Notes under the pieces: model-generated | What the model was told of the DNA's origin: nothing | The model's input: the letters and a program-made list of their open reading frames with translations, nothing else | Database searches by the model: none | Shown here: positions 1 to 12,450 of the stretch, one piece after another | Layout of the letters: each line of letters starts with the position of its first letter | Position numbering within the stretch: position 1 is the stretch's first letter | Made by a program: the position numbers and the translations under genes | Source: Asterias amurensis | Taxonomy: Eukaryota; Echinodermata; Asteroidea; Forcipulatida; Asteriidae | Assembly (NCBI RefSeq): GCF_032118995.1 | Contig: NC_092666.1 | Span: 4,600,501-4,664,500 of the forward strand | Reading direction: 5' to 3' | Length of the DNA stretch: 64,000 bases

Positions 1-960
1 TTGGATAAAAACGCCAGGCTATAGTCTTGTGGAACTTTTGGGCACAATTTGAGCAAAAATGGATAAATATACAAGGCTGTGTTCTTTGAGCATTTTGGGG
101 CACAATTTGAGCATAGTTGGATAAAAACGCCAGGCTGTTGTCTTGGAGAATTTTTGGGCGCAATTTGAGCAAAGTTGAGGAAAAACGCAAGGCTTGAGGA
201 AATTTTGGGCAAAATTTGAGCAAAGTGGATAAAAACGCCAGGCTATAGTCTTGGAGAATTTTTTGGGCACATTTTGAGAAAAAAGAATTGATAAAAACGC
301 GAGACTATAGTCTTGGAGAATTTTGGGGCACAATTTGAGCAAAGTTGGATAAAAACGCCAGGCTATAGTTTTGTGGAACTTTTGGGCACAATTTGAGCAA
401 AAATGGATAAATATACAAGGCTGTATTCTTGGAGAATTTTGGGGCACAATTTGAGCAAAGTTGAATAAAAACGCAAGAAATTTTGGGGCAAAATATGACC
501 AAAATTTGATAACAACGCAAGGCTATGAATAGTATTGTGGAATTTTGGGGCTCATTGAGCAAATTTTGCCCGGCCATGTTCACAAGGCTATAGGCCTCGT
601 GAACTTGTCAAATTTTGCCTGAACATATTCACAAGGTAGCCCTGTGAACTTGTCAAATTTTGAGAGTTCACTTCAAATTTGGCTGAACATGCTCACATGG
701 CTATATATAGCCTTGTGAACTTGTCAAATTTTGTGAACTTGTCAAATTTTGCCCAAGCATGTTCACAAGGCCTTGTGAACGTCAAATTTTGAATGTGTTA
801 ACAAGGCTATCCTCTTTAACTTTTCGCTCTACAATAAATCACAAGGCTATATATAGCCTTGTGAACTTTTTGCTCGAAAAAAAAAAACACCTTGTGAACT
901 TTTCCCTCGAAAAAAATCATAAGGCTATATTTGATAAAAATGCCCCTTAAAGTTTTTCAA
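1..960. repeat. Satellite array, palindromic-core family (locus A)
   Basis: Degenerate tandem repeat. The first ~560 bases repeat a ~58-bp unit (gataaaaacgccaggctata, then a stretch containing gggcacaatttgagcaaa). From ~570 to 950 the unit changes to one containing cttgtgaacttgtcaaattt and acatgttcacaaggc. Both carry versions of the perfect palindrome CAAGGCTATAGCCTTG. The same core and the acttgtcaaattttgc phrase build the array at 22.4-24.0 kb. Open frames across it follow the repeat period and are not genes. The array runs off the left edge. Confidence 0.9.
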
Positions 961-1139
961 ACTTCGCCCCAACTTTCAAGTTAAAATAAATAATAACTTC
1001 CTTATTATTGCTTCAAATATTATTATTGGTTTCTGTTTAATATAAAAGGCTTCAGAAAAGCCTACTTCATCCTTAAGAACACAACATTGCACCGAAAAAA
1101 GAGGCAAAAGTTGATAAGAGTGCTGGCCTCACCCCCCTT

Positions 1140-1424
1140 TCAAATTTAGGCCAATACAAGTTCGAACTACGTCACGCGCATGCACGTCGAGCAAGGCATG
1201 CTGGGAAAAATGGGGCGGCGAGATCAATCACCCCTGGGAACGAGGTTGATGAACCCCTTTACTCCCCGCGGCCATTTTCTTTTTGACCGCGGGCATCGTG
1301 TGTTCCACATGTGTGTGTTGAAAAAGCAGATTTTTTGCAACTATTTACATCGAAAACCGACATCAAAATTCAACAACTACAACGATGAAAACTGCACGGA
1401 TGTTCATAGAATCTTCTTAATCAG
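1140..1424 (+). promoter_or_regulatory. CpG-rich promoter-like patch with possible first exon
   Basis: Against AT-rich surroundings this stretch is rich in CpG and GC (acgtcacgcgcatgcacgtc; accccgcggccatttt). gcatgctgggaaaaatgg at ~1196 resembles half of the ZNF143/Staf site (GCATGCTGGGAA). A good splice donor, AATCAG/GTAAAT, follows with the exon ending at 1424, so a mostly untranslated first exon is possible. The start site cannot be placed from sequence alone. Confidence 0.35.
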
Positions 1425-1788
1425 GTAAATGATTCATGTGTTGATGCATTAGAGGAAATTTGAGGGGGTTTCTCTAAGACAAGATTGTCTTGGCAATATC
1501 ATATGTAACGTCAAATTGTTGTTAGCTGATGATACCCAAGACAAATCGAAGAAACCTAGATTGTGTTAAAATATTTATTAAACCACTGAATTCTCGCTCA
1601 ATACAAGTGAGGAAAATATTGTCCAATTCCTTCAAAGTGTTTAGAGTTAAATCGCAGGGCGCACATATTTGTCTTTGAATTGTTTTCTTGTGTGTTGGGA
1701 ATTAGATTTGACGACATGAAGTACTGTACATGACATGTTTATTTGGAGACAATTTAACTGAAGCAAAATTTCCCAATGCCCGGTACTT

Positions 1789-1939
1789 TATATATCCGGA
1801 TAACTTTCCGTATGGCGCCACCACTTTTTCACTCATTTTTACAAAAAGGGATATATCAATCAGGTAAATTAGATACTATATTATTTTATTTCAAATGAAA
1901 AAGTGGTGGCGCCATACGGAAACTTTTCCATATATCCCC
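1789..1939. mobile_element. Foldback MITE, GGCGCCACCAC family
   Basis: Two arms of ~43 bp in inverted orientation: the left contains ttccgtatggcgccaccact, the right contains agtggtggcgccatacggaa, and both end in tatatcc-like sequence. They enclose ~60 AT-rich bases. The arms differ by only a few bases and one or two small gaps, as expected for a non-autonomous DNA transposon. Confidence 0.75.
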
Positions 1940-2003
1940 TCATTATGTATGAACACTTATTTACATCCATACTCTAAAATCTAAATATTTTGTTCTTTTT
2001 CAG

Positions 2004-2434
2004 AGTTCGTGGAATCTGAATGTTTCCCTTTCATCAGAAGTGTTTGCTGCCTCTCCCTGCATCTTGCAGTCTTTCCAGCCACATCAGCAGTCACTGAGGT
2101 ACAAAGCCTCCACCGCTCTGTAAGGCAACCAAAATGTATACTTCTATTACTAGCTGTAGGGACGTACACAATAATTTATACCAACACATTTGCCAAAATT
2201 TCTATTTACCTTTTTTTTCTCCTAAGACCCACATAAGTTCATGACTTCTTTTTTTGTGGGGCCTCCGAAGAACCAGTTAAATTTCTATTGAAAACTTTCA
2301 TTTCTTTCAGCCCTTCTTCTCGATCAAATGTTCACTTTTCCCTGAAGAGCCAAACATCATGCCTGTTACAGGCTAAGCACTGTCAATTCGGTACAAAACT
2401 ACCCTTGAGGTCATTACCTAATACTGTTAGTTAG
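2004..2434 (+). CDS. Candidate two-exon open frame of unknown function
   Basis: Exon 2004-2098 follows a strong acceptor (tgttctttttcag) and ends at donor GAG/GTACAA. A second acceptor (tttcatttctttcag) opens an exon at 2311. Reading AGT-TCG through the first exon and joining phase 2 to the second keeps one frame open for about 72 residues to TAG at 2432-2434 (start SSWNLNVSLSSEVFAAS, end KLPLRSLPNTVS). There is no initiator Met in this frame, and the possible upstream exon ending at 1424 has a stop in the joining frame, so a 5' exon is missing or this is a non-coding transcript. No domain is recognised; the composition is Ser/Leu-rich. Confidence 0.25.
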
Positions 2435-2715
2435 CATTTAAAGAGTTTTGCAACTGATTCTAGTTCACCAAAAGGAACGATTACACTGTGTTTCTGTACT
2501 TGCGAACATGGAATTACTGTTCATGAATAATAATGTAACTCTACCCCCCCCCCCCCCAAAGGATGTTGAAAACAAAAATAGCTTTAAAATTTTGAATGCA
2601 TCCTACTATTATTAAATAGCAGTACAGTTTATCTGATCGTTCTGATTATCAATTTTGAGTAGTCCAAGGCAGGGTATACTTGGTAGTTACTCCAAATATT
2701 TGAATCTGAGAAAGG

Positions 2716-2885
2716 CTTCAGGCATGAAGCCTTTCTCATGTATCTGAAAGCACACAATTTTATGTATGGAATATTGGGTTTTCAACTTTGATGACCATTC
2801 GAGCCAAAACTTTCACTGGTTTGTTACTTATGCATTTATTGAGGCCACACCAAGCGAGGAGACTGGTGTTGAATTATTACCAAAA
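2716..2885. mobile_element. Decayed fragment of TTAA-flanked foldback family
   Basis: Contains atctgaaagcacacaatttt and a caccaagcgaggagactggt-like stretch. The same phrases occur in order in the better copies near 20.7 kb and 63.4-63.8 kb. The ends are eroded and no target duplication is visible. Confidence 0.45.
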
Positions 2886-3950
2886 GTATCGCCAACCTTT
2901 ATTATTTTCTAAAAGTTACTTTTAATTAGTTCATCAACACCAAGAAGGGAATCATCAAAGTTATAAGCTGTTTATAGAACCAATTGTCCAAATTAGGATT
3001 CATCAGAAAATAATAAGCAAACCAGACTAGATTGTTTATTTGAATTTTCAAGACTTTATTTGAACAAACTTTGTTTTCCAAAGAAAGAAAACAATAACAT
3101 CACTTAGTGCATCCACACTGTTAGACATGTCCCCCACCCACCCAACCTCAAGAACTTAATTATGACTTTGTAGTATGTTTATGTTTCCTCAATGTTTTAA
3201 TTAAAACTATTTTTGTTTTTGGAGTGCTTAGGCACTCCTATTGCTTCCTTACTATTCATTTTGATAGTTGCTTAAATTGATGGTTCGAAATATGCCAGTT
3301 GATGTACAAATGTATAGTTTCAAAATTGAACATAACCCCCCCCACCCACCCCAAACCAGTTGAGAATTTAACCGATAATACATCAGCTGGCAAATTACAA
3401 CCATAGCTAAGAAACATAAATGATCAACCAAGGAAGAAATGTAACCTGTTTTTTACAAAAGGAGTTCACATGGCTAACAAAAAACTAGTCTCATGAAAAC
3501 ACGAATTAATTATTTGGTTTCTGCAAACTTGTCAAATAACCGTTGTGCTTTTTTTCATCTTACAAGAACTCTGAATATTTACCGAATCAAAGCGTTTTTG
3601 TTTCTTTTCAAACAAATCTAATTAAATTTGACTCCTTTATGGTTTACAGGTTGCATTTCTTACTTATAAAGAAGGTACAACATTGGTATTCATATACTGC
3701 ATATAGAGTGCACAAGTTTGGACACAAAAAAAACATTATTTCATACTTGCAGCGTTTCAAAACAAGTTTCTTTATTTATTGTTTAACTCAATACAGTTTT
3801 TACATCAAGTGGACATTTAGATGAATGTTTCCTTGTATGCTTACCAAAATTTAAGGTTCAATTTGCAATAGCGTAACTACCAATGTTGTATCTTCTGTGA
3901 AGGCCGCATCTTATAGCTTGTTCTGTGACTTTAGAATCTCAATCTTGGAA
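2885..3950. other. No gene seen; AT-rich intergenic sequence
   Basis: AT-rich sequence with two C-rich runs (near 3129 and 3338, containing cccacccacccc). A 93-codon open frame at 3543-3824 has low-complexity composition and no splice or start context that I would trust. Confidence 0.5.
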
Positions 3951-3954
3951 AGTC

Positions 3955-4400
3955 CACAAAGAGTAAAAAATTACTAAGTGTTTTTGTCAAAAAATGACTA
4001 AGTACAAACATTGACTATGAGTTTCTGCTCAAAAAATTACTAAGTACAAACAATGGCTAGTGTTTTGGTCAAAAAAATGACTAAGTCCACAATAGGACAC
4101 AGAAAGCCTATAATTACTAAGTGTTTTTGTCAAAAAATGACTAAGTCCAAAAATAGACTAAGTACAAACATTGACTATGAGTTTCTGCTCAAAAAATTAC
4201 TAAGTACAAACAATGGCTAGTGTTTTGGTCAAAAAAATGACTAAGTCCACAATAGGACACAGAAAGCCTATAATTACTAAGTGTTTTTGTCAAAAAATGA
4301 CTAAGTACAAACATTGACTATGAGTTTCAGCTCAAAAAATTACTAAGTACAAACAATGGCTAGTGATTTGGTCAAAAAATGACTAAGTCCACAATGGGAC
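3955..4400. repeat. Tandem repeat, ~161-bp unit
   Basis: The unit is built from smaller phrases (ttactaagtgtttttgtcaa, atgactaagtccacaatagg, tgagtttctgctcaaaaaat). The segment with ccacaataggacacagaaag recurs 161 bp apart (about 4088 and 4249). About 2.7 units are present, with shorter internal ~60-bp similarity. Confidence 0.85.
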
Positions 4401-4764
4401 TCCATTTTATTGTTATTTAAAGTCACAACAAGCTATAAGACGATACCTTTAATAAGGGGCTGTATTCCATTTTGATGTACCTGGCTATATAATCTAATGG
4501 TAATTTGAATTTGACGCCTTGTATAAGTGTCATGTGCAAATTTCTAGTTGATTACATTGTTGGTGTACATTGCTATGGAATACAGTCTCTTCTGCACCCC
4601 TATAGGGGGTGCACTTGGTTGATCATGATTTTAAATATAGGGGGGGTAGGGCCAAACTTTTTACGCAGTTAATTTCGAACCGTACAACGGCACGAGAAAT
4701 TTTTTTGGCTGACTTAGTCTATATAAAAAAGGCAATTTTTAAGGGATTTTTTTGATTTTTTTAA

Positions 4765-7757
4765 GCACCACTGAACTGTAGAAGCAGCAGAGTTGCGCAA
4801 ACGTGTGTGCCAGTCGATGTGGCCAACTACTATCTAGAAAGTGAAGCGACTTAATGATCTAAGTATTAATGGAAGGAAAGCATTTTATTAAGTTAAATCA
4901 AGTTAATGTTTCATTGATAGTCTGTTTTACCAAAGTCCTGCTTTACATGATTGACAAACTAAAAAGATTGGTTTTTAAAAGTCCGAAGCCAAAAACAAAC
5001 TAAAGATTTTTTTTGCAAAGTCCAAAACAAAGGTCGGAAAGGATTCTGTTGCCCGTTAAAATGTTTGATGAATCTGTATCAAGTGTACCATCGGACGTCT
5101 CCCCCTGTTCGGGCAAACACGTCGCTAAGTTCTTGGAGTAAAGTTTCAAGTTTGAATTTTGGTTGAAATGTAAAAGGACGCTTCCACTCCGTCACCGATT
5201 GAGTCCTGTACCATCAGAATAACGAAGACTTCAACCCAGATGATGATGCGCTGATCAGAGAAACAAGATTCCAACATGGCGGCTGAACTTCAACAATTTT
5301 GTGAATTTTTGTGACAAGCACAAAAAACAGAACTAAAATACGCATGTTCTTTTCAATATTAACAGCATACTCAGGAATGTATTGGTTTCACTTGCATAAG
5401 AAGTACTACACTTCTTCGTAAATTTTGTTTCAAATCAATCATAAGTTTTGGATTTGTTAAAATATCGCAACATTTTAACAGTGTGTGATTACACGTTTAA
5501 ACGAAGTCAAATTTCAAAGTCAAAAGTGAGGTTGTACACAAACATCAGATTTGCATCTTCATTGCATTGAGTATCATTACAGGAGATATTGTAGATGACA
5601 TTGGGTTTATGGAGGATAACTAGACTGAGAAAAAAAATCTTTAAAAAACCTAACCTATCTCTAAACAAATTCTAAACTCCTAAGTAAAACAAAGTTTCAA
5701 ATCCTACGAAACTACAAATTGCTGATAAAGTCCCAACAAAGTATTGAACATCTAGTATCAACAACTACTCCTACTGATTAACTTCATGTAAATCTGCAAA
5801 CCAACAACTGCATACTAATGATTTCGTACCAAACACAAACTACAGTGTTTTTGCATAAAAATAATTCTGACGTCGATGTCGGAAAATTAAGGTTTTATCA
5901 GTGATGATAAGATCACTGATAACTTGGTGTATTTTCCTTCTGGAAAGACACCTGTGATTCTGCAAACAGTGCCTGAATAAAGTAACAAGGTGACGTCTTA
6001 TTTAGAATACCTATTCCTGCTGTGTCTTTTTGGCATAAAATTCATAACAAAATCGATCTAACAAGCGAATTGAGAAATAGTTAATTTAGCTATTTATTTA
6101 ATAATTCTACACTAATACTGGACTAGTGTGTATGCTTCCTATAACTACCTAGCCATGTGAAAAATTACTATGTTTGTTCTGAGGTTATTTAACTGAATAA
6201 GTCTACACTAATACTGCTAATAATTACTTAGTTTGATCCATTGTACACTTCGCTGTTGTACATGTTGAGACATTCTCATGTTTACCATAAAAGAATTAAA
6301 ATAATTGATGGACATCGCACACAAATTGTTTTGTTTCAAAGAGATCTTAACCAAACAAAAATACAATGGTTTATACTGACAAAAAACTAGTAGGTTGCAC
6401 TTGTTCCCAACAGTTCTACAGGTTTAATATCTTAAACTTGCCTACTCTTTTTAGAACCTGTCAAAATATTAATGACCAAGTGTCTTTGTCGCTTTAACAG
6501 CCTAACTAACTCAGACTTCAACCTAAAGGATGATGTGCTGATCAGAGAAACAAGATTCAAACATTGCGGCTGAACAAATTTTGTAAGTTTTTGTAAACCG
6601 CCTGAGTGTCATCACCATGTTCAGCCGGAAAAGGGTTAACCAGTTGTAAAAACTGTTCACAATTATCAATAATTAATACCCTGAAGGATTGAAACACCTA
6701 ATGCAGCTAAATTACTACATTTATGAAAAATGTATACAAATCATGCACACCACAGTGGCAGTATTTGTTAAAACAGCAATGTCTATTGGTCAACATAATT
6801 TGTAAATAATTTCCTCAACTGATTGTCGTTAACAAACCTACTGTAGAATCTGTCCTAAAGCTGACCACTCAAAACCTACAATGAACAACCTAGTTAATTG
6901 GTCACTGAAATAGACCAATAGTTAACATCATAGACTGAATATTGTCAACCAGTTCAACAGGGGTTTCAACTTAATCTGAAATCTCAACACTATTCTAACT
7001 TCCGAAGGAGTGTACATACAACCTACTGTGGCCGAGAATTAAACCAGTCACAACTACCTAATGCACAACAGCATCTTTCTAAGCGACGATGTTTCTTCTA
7101 TAAAGGACCCTGTTAACTTCCTACACAATCCCAATGCCATCTTTGATATCTCCTTTTGATACAGTCAAAACTTCTTAACACAAGTGAAACCAATGTAAAA
7201 GCCTGAGTACCTGATTGAAATGTGAATAGCCATGTTCAGAATCTCGTTTCTCCGACCCTCGCACCAACATCTGGGTAGAAGTCTCCGTCATCCGTCAAGT
7301 TCAGAGGCTCCCTCAGATCAGAAGTGGATGTCCAGTGTAGAGAAGTTGCTCAAAAAGTAGACCCGTTTACACAGGAACAGTATAGAGAGACGGGTACCAA
7401 CTTAGGATAACAAAATGATCAGGTAAAAAATGTGCAAAAAAAGTGCAATGGTCCTCAGTCCTTGACACTTTTGATACAGGCCCCCAAAGACTTCAACAGG
7501 CAACCAAATCCTTTCTTTCTTAGGTTTCGTTTTTTTGTCAGAGATCGAGAAAGTTGAAATAGTTTGTCAATCATGTAAGGTAGGACACCGGTAAGACAGA
7601 CTACCAGCGCCACATTAACAAGATTTCACTTAATAAAATGCTTACCCAACCATTAACTCTTGGATCATTAGGTCGTCACACTTTCCAGATAGTAGTTGGC
7701 CACACCGACAGGCACACACGTTTGCACAACTCTGCTGCTTCTACAGTTCAGTGGTGC
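4765..7757. mobile_element. Large foldback element, family F, copy 1 (~3.0 kb)
   Basis: Long imperfect inverted repeats bound this region. The left arm starts gcaccactgaactgtagaag, continues through cagagttgcgcaaacgtgtg and ggccaactactatct, and reaches at least cttcaacccagatgatgatg near 5230. The right arm has the same series reversed between ~7235 and 7757. A partial extra copy of an arm segment lies near 6510-6580. The loop (5.3-7.2 kb) is AT-rich with no credible gene. The architecture resembles foldback (TU-like) elements known from sea urchins; assignment to them is inference. Confidence 0.75.
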
Positions 7758-8011
7758 TTTCTATAGCATTTAATGAATGGTAACCAATTAATTTAAGACA
7801 TAATTTTTTTAAATTATAAAAACAGCCAAGTACAACATTCACTATCCTTGAGTTGAAATAAAAGTTATCTTTGAAATTAGATTTTTTTGTATCAGCTGAT
7901 GCAAAAAAAACTCAACAAAATTTAGAATTGTTAATTGTTACTGTCGCAGTATTCAAATGAAGTTTGTGACTTTTTCGTAAAAGGATTGTACTTTTAAATC
8001 AATTTTATTTT

Positions 8012-8145
8012 GAGTTTGGACAGGTGTGCATCACACTTATCCAAACATGTCATGCTACAAATGAATAAATTTGGAGAAATTGATGATGTACTCGTATTTC
8101 AATTTGAGTTTGGACAGGTGTGCATCACACTTATCCATACATGTC
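8012..8145. repeat. Direct duplication, ~91 bp
   Basis: gagtttggacaggtgtgcat followed by cacacttatcca occurs twice, about 91 bp apart (near 8013 and 8106). Two overlapping open frames here (8010-8431) arise across the duplication. Their products are unlike any family I know, so I do not call a gene. Confidence 0.7.
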
Positions 8146-8879
8146 GTGCCAAAGAGATAAATTTAGTTCAAATGATGACGTACTTGTATGTCATGAAGAT
8201 TGGTCCCAAGAATACAACTTTAGGATGTGTTCCGCTTGCATTAATTGTATTGAGTGCAAGTTGTACTTGGCTTCACAATCATCAAAGTATCAATATATAG
8301 AGCCGGAAGCACTCCCACAATTTGAGTCACAAGCAAATTTTACAGAATTTGTTTTCCTACTTCGATTTAAGATGTTCCAACTCTGGGAAAATCTAGAAAA
8401 GAAGAGTTTTTTAAAGCGAGCAAAGTGTTAAAAGCAGAAGGGGAAAAAAAACATTTGCCAAGAGAGTTTTGATTAAAAAAAAAGAGTAAAATTCCGTATT
8501 TTGGTAAGGAAAGACAAGCGTTCTAAAAACGTTGAAAAATGTATGCATTTTGTCAAAATAGCGTGAACTCGTAATGTGGGAATGCCTCGATAAAATGTAT
8601 TAAGAAAATTTATGTAAAATACACAATTATTATGCAGTTGTGACCCAAACTACCAAAAAGAACAAATCTTTTCGCATTGTCGTATTTCCTGTCCCAAAAT
8701 TAAGTTTAAAGCCAAAATTAAGAATAGCTTTGATTGACAAAAATTTATTTTGGGTGTGTTGCCAACACACAGAACGATGAGCAAAATGTTTCACGTAATG
8801 ATTTGTCTTCTTCTTTTTGTCAAGTTGGATCACAGATGCAGTGAAATGCACAATCATGAATAAAATCCAGGCCTGATAC

Positions 8880-8965
8880 TTCACAGAGGGTGCCTTTTAC
8901 CAAGGAGGAAATGCTCTGGTGCCCTTGCCTTTTCAAAATCGAAGCATACAGGCCTGTAAGTCTAT
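8880..8965 (-). mobile_element. Fragment of gggcaccaaggcaat dispersed family
   Basis: ggtgccttttaccaaggagg and ctggtgcccttgccttttca match, reversed, the element fragments at 9918-10018 and 52345-52665 and the tandem-expanded copies at 26.9-27.6 kb and 41.7-42.2 kb. Confidence 0.5.
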
Positions 8966-9019
8966 AGAAACAATTCAGAACACATGATTCAAGATTTATC
9001 ATTCTGTTTTTGCTACAAA

Positions 9020-9910
9020 CACCCCAGGTGGGAAGGGGGCAGATGTAAAATGGCGGCCATTTCTGACATACAGCTGCAAAGGTTTATAGTAACCTTACCC
9101 CACAGAGGAAGGGTAAGAGGTCACATGGCAGGCGGATTAATATAAAGTACCAGTCACTTCCCCCAGGTAGGAAGGGGCAAAGGTCATGTGTGTACATATG
9201 AACCTCAACATTTAGTTTGCTGTGACACAGTCCCTAGCAGAAAGGGATGAAAGTCATGTATGATGGTAGTAGTAAAACATTAATCCACTAAACTAAAACA
9301 TTTAGTTTGCTGCGACACAATCCCTAGCAGAAAGGGATGAAAGTCATGTGTGATGGTAGTGGTACAACAGCAAGCCACTAAACTAAAACTTTACTAAGTT
9401 TGCTGTGACCCAATCCCTAGCAGAAAGGGATGAAAGTCACGTGTGATGGTAGTGGTACAACAGTAAGCCACTAAACTAAAACTTTACTAAGTTTGCTGTG
9501 ACCCAATCCCTAGCAGAAAGGGATGAAAGTCACGTGTGATGGTAGTGGTACAACAGCAAGCCACTAAACTAAAACTTTACTAAGTTTGCTGTGACCCAAT
9601 CCCTAGCAGAAAGGGATGAAAGTCACGTGTGATGGTAGTGGTACAACAGCAAGCCACTAAACTAAAACTTTACTAAGTTTGCTGTGACCCAATCCCTAGC
9701 AGAAAGGGATGAAAGTCATGTGTGATTGTAGTGGTACAACGGTAACCCACTAATGTAAAACTTTACTAAGTTTGCTGTGACCCAATCCTCTAGTGAAAAA
9801 GGGGATAGAGTTCATGCACCATGGTACAACAGTAAAGCCATTGATAGGGAAACCGTTGATAGGTCCCTAGTTTGCTGTGACACACACCCCTAGCAGAAAA
9901 AGGGCAGCTC
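9020..9910. repeat. Tandem repeat, ~90-93-bp unit
   Basis: At least seven recognisable units containing ccctagcagaaagggatgaa, gtgatggtagtggtacaaca and agccactaaactaaaacttt. Central units (9.33-9.72 kb) are almost identical. The outer ones, including the ccccaggtgggaaggggcag-like units at 9.0-9.2 kb, are diverged, the usual picture for an array homogenised in its middle. Confidence 0.9.
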
Positions 9911-9917
9911 AGTCATT

Positions 9918-10018
9918 TAAACAGGGCAAGTGCACCAAGGCATTCTCCTTGGTAAAGGGCACCTCTTTGGAGAAATTGCAAGAACATTTGCAACGTTGCC
10001 TCCTTAATGTATCAGGCT
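9918..10018 (+). mobile_element. Fragment of gggcaccaaggcaat dispersed family
   Basis: Shares cagggcaagtgcaccaaggc, ttggtaaagggcacct and ttgcctccttaatgtatcag with the larger copy at 52345-52665. It lies immediately after the ~91-bp array. Confidence 0.5.
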
Positions 10019-10137
10019 TGTCGTAGTAACAGTATCGAGGATGACATTTGTGCAATGACCAACTCTCAGGGAAAAAGAGAATTTAAGTCTTGTCACGACC
10101 AATAAGTTACAAAGTATGCAATGATCCTAACCAGAGC

Positions 10138-10372
10138 TTGTCCCAATTTCATGGCTCTGCTTACCCTAAGCACAGAATCGGCGCTTACGGAAGCAGAGAA
10201 TTCTGTGCTTACGGCAAGCATATTTCACGGGTTAGCGGCAAATTTGGGCTGCGCATGTGTACTTCACGTTACTAGTATTCCACGCTTACAAGGCTAGCAC
10301 AGAAATTAGGCAATTGCAATAGCGCAGAATTTGGCGGTAAGCAGAGCCATGAAAATGGGCCCTGGAAGGCTT
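10138..10372. mobile_element. Foldback MITE, cccaatttcat/gctta family
   Basis: The left end cccaatttcatggctctgct is mirrored by agcagagccatgaaaatggg at the right end. The interior repeats gcttacgg and cttac motifs. It belongs with the copies at 20.93, 46.56, 49.85, 50.12, 53.47, 56.19 and 56.51 kb, which share the aatttcat...gcttaag-type ends. Confidence 0.7.
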
Positions 10373-10909
10373 TTATCATAGAAGGTGTGCACTCAAGTTT
10401 CTTGTTCGTTCTTTCAATCGATCAACCCACCCCAGGAGTAAGGGGAGTATCGATCAATAACAACAATTCATGAAGGTAAACAATTCAATTTTAGATAATC
10501 GTTTTTTGAAACTAGCTATACAGCATGAGTTATCACAAATTAATGTAAGCAACACTGACAGTTTTAAAACACCTTTACCACAGTTCGGCCATTTTGTCTG
10601 GTTCCTGTGTACCCATCAAAACCAGCTCGAAACTCTCAAAGTAAAAAAAAAAAGGAACCAGACTAAATTTGGATGTCAAGCCTCATTTTGTTTCTTGAGA
10701 CAATCCTGATGGCACTGTCAGTGATAAAGGACCCTTATCTTATTTAAGTACCCATACTGGGATGGATGCTCGGCCTCCTCATCAGTAAGACATCTCTCTG
10801 GCATCAGATGGTCGTCGTCGTCGTCGGTGGTGATTTCAACTCCTTGTTCCAGTGAGCTCTTGCCTTGAGTTCCTCTCAGTGTAGACCGATCCGAAGATGT
10901 TGATTCTCT

Positions 10910-10934
10910 TCAGGAGTACTCAATCTCTTGATGC
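10910..10934 (-). CDS. POLR1H: POLR1H-like terminal exon, copy a (probable original 3' end)
   Basis: HQEIEYS-stop after acceptor ttgttttacag. It is only 772 bp from copy b and has no exon 3 between them, so it lies outside the full tandem units. Its downstream sequence is the most divergent of the four, consistent with being the outermost copy. Confidence 0.6.
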
Positions 10935-11681
10935 CTGTAAAACAAATAAATAAATAAATAAATAAATAAAAAATGACTTTTACATAAAAAGTGAACCTTT
11001 TACCCTAACCATCCTGGGGTCGATTTCACAAAGAGTTAGAAAGCTAAAATAAAACAGTGAAAGTTTCAGTAAAAAAGGGTCTACTGGTTCGATTTGCTGA
11101 GAACACAGAAAGAAGCAAAACCCTGTCACAGTAGCGATGAATCCATCCGAGGTAAAGATTTCGATAGGTTTGCTTTTGTTCTTAAACATTTCAAAAAAAT
11201 TGACCAGGGGTTTCCTTACGGGTGGCGAACCCTTTGACACTGAATTTTTGCTCTTCTGTTTTCAGAGGTAAAATATAAAACCTTTGAAATAAAACGTACC
11301 TATTTGTATATCAAAATATTTGGAGGGTCAACGTTTCAATTTGAAGTGGCGCAATTTTCAATCAAACACAGTTAAAAAATTGGCCAGGGGTTTCCTTAAG
11401 GGCGGCGAACCCTTTGTCACTGAAATTTTGCTCTTCAGTTTTCAGAGTTAAAAATATAAAACCAAATATTTGGGGGCTTGTTCTTCAAGACTTACCAAAT
11501 GATTAATCACCTCATATGAAGTGGCGCATTTTCAATTACAAAAATCGGCCTCCTCATCAGTAAGAAATCTCTCTTGCATCAGGTGGTGGTCGTCGTCGGT
11601 GGTGATTTCATCTCCTTGTTCCAGTGAGCTCTTGCCTGGAGTTCCTCTCAGTATAGATCGATCTGAATATGTTGCTTCGCT

Positions 11682-11706
11682 TCAAGAATACTCAATCTCT
11701 TGATGC
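11682..11706 (-). CDS. POLR1H: POLR1H-like terminal exon, copy b
   Basis: Same acceptor and HQEIEYS-stop; 1537 bp from copy c. Confidence 0.65.
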
Positions 11707-11764
11707 CTGTAAATAAAATAAATAAAAAATCTAAAATTACATTTACATAAAAAATGAACCTTTG

Positions 11765-11975
11765 ATAAGTGCATGCACTGGGTTCTTTTACATGCGTTCA
11801 TTACACAACACATGGGACCAACAGCTTTACGTCCCATCTGAAGGACGAAGCAATGGTCAAGTGTCTTGCTTTAAAAGGACACTAGTGTCGTGGCTGGGGA
11901 TTTGAACCCACACACGGTTGATCAGAAAAACCAGAGTTTGAATTCGGTGCTCGGCCACTACACTTCCAAGCACGA
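11765..11975. repeat. SINE-like element S, copy 1
   Basis: Contains tgcactgggttcttttacat, cacaacacatgggaccaaca, acgtcccatctgaaggacga and ggggatttgaacccacac, the last resembling a tRNA B box on the opposite strand. The same order of phrases recurs at 13.30, 14.84, 46.02 and 48.64 kb. Confidence 0.7.
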
Positions 11976-12262
11976 TTTACACACAGCAGTGAATTTGTGC
12001 TTGTACTAATCCTTATAAAGCACTGAAATCCATCATTCAGTGACGCTCATGGCTCTTCAACAATGTTACCCCTGATACTAGGACATTTATTTCATTCATC
12101 AAACCAACTCAGCTCCCTTGGGAATAAACTCCTTTGCAGCCAGATATGTAGTGACCAAGCTAAAAAAATCACAAGAACCATCTCAACCCTCACAGGTACC
12201 TACTAACCCCTGTGCAATCTATGGAAACTGTATGATAAACCTAAAAGGCTCTACAAGCCTAA

Positions 12263-12431
12263 AGCCTGGTTCATACTTTCTGCGAATGCAAAGCAAATTT
12301 TGTTGTCATGAACTTGCAATGAATTACTCGCCACAGTTGAACTGTGTTCAACCCCTTCGGAAAATTCGCTAAGAAAACAGGGATGTGTCGCCAAAATTCA
12401 CTTTGCATTTGCAGGAAGTATGAACCAGGCT
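12263..12431. mobile_element. Foldback MITE C (agcctggttcatac), array copy 1
   Basis: The left end agcctggttcatactttctg and inner gcgaatgcaaagcaaatttt are mirrored by aaaattcactttgcatttgc and ggaagtatgaaccaggct at the right end. Confidence 0.8.
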
Positions 12432-12450
12432 TAAGTAGTGATTAACTTAC

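Noticed and set aside
3543..3824. 93-codon frame, plus strand
   Set aside because: Low-complexity, AT-driven composition, no splice or promoter context, no recognisable domain.
10740..10910. Asp-rich open stretch (TTDDDDDHLMPERCLTDEEAE) conserved in the four terminal-exon copies
   Set aside because: It is in frame only after the conserved TGA that ends the POLR1H-like protein. The family ends at that point, so this is most simply 3' UTR, though readthrough cannot be excluded.
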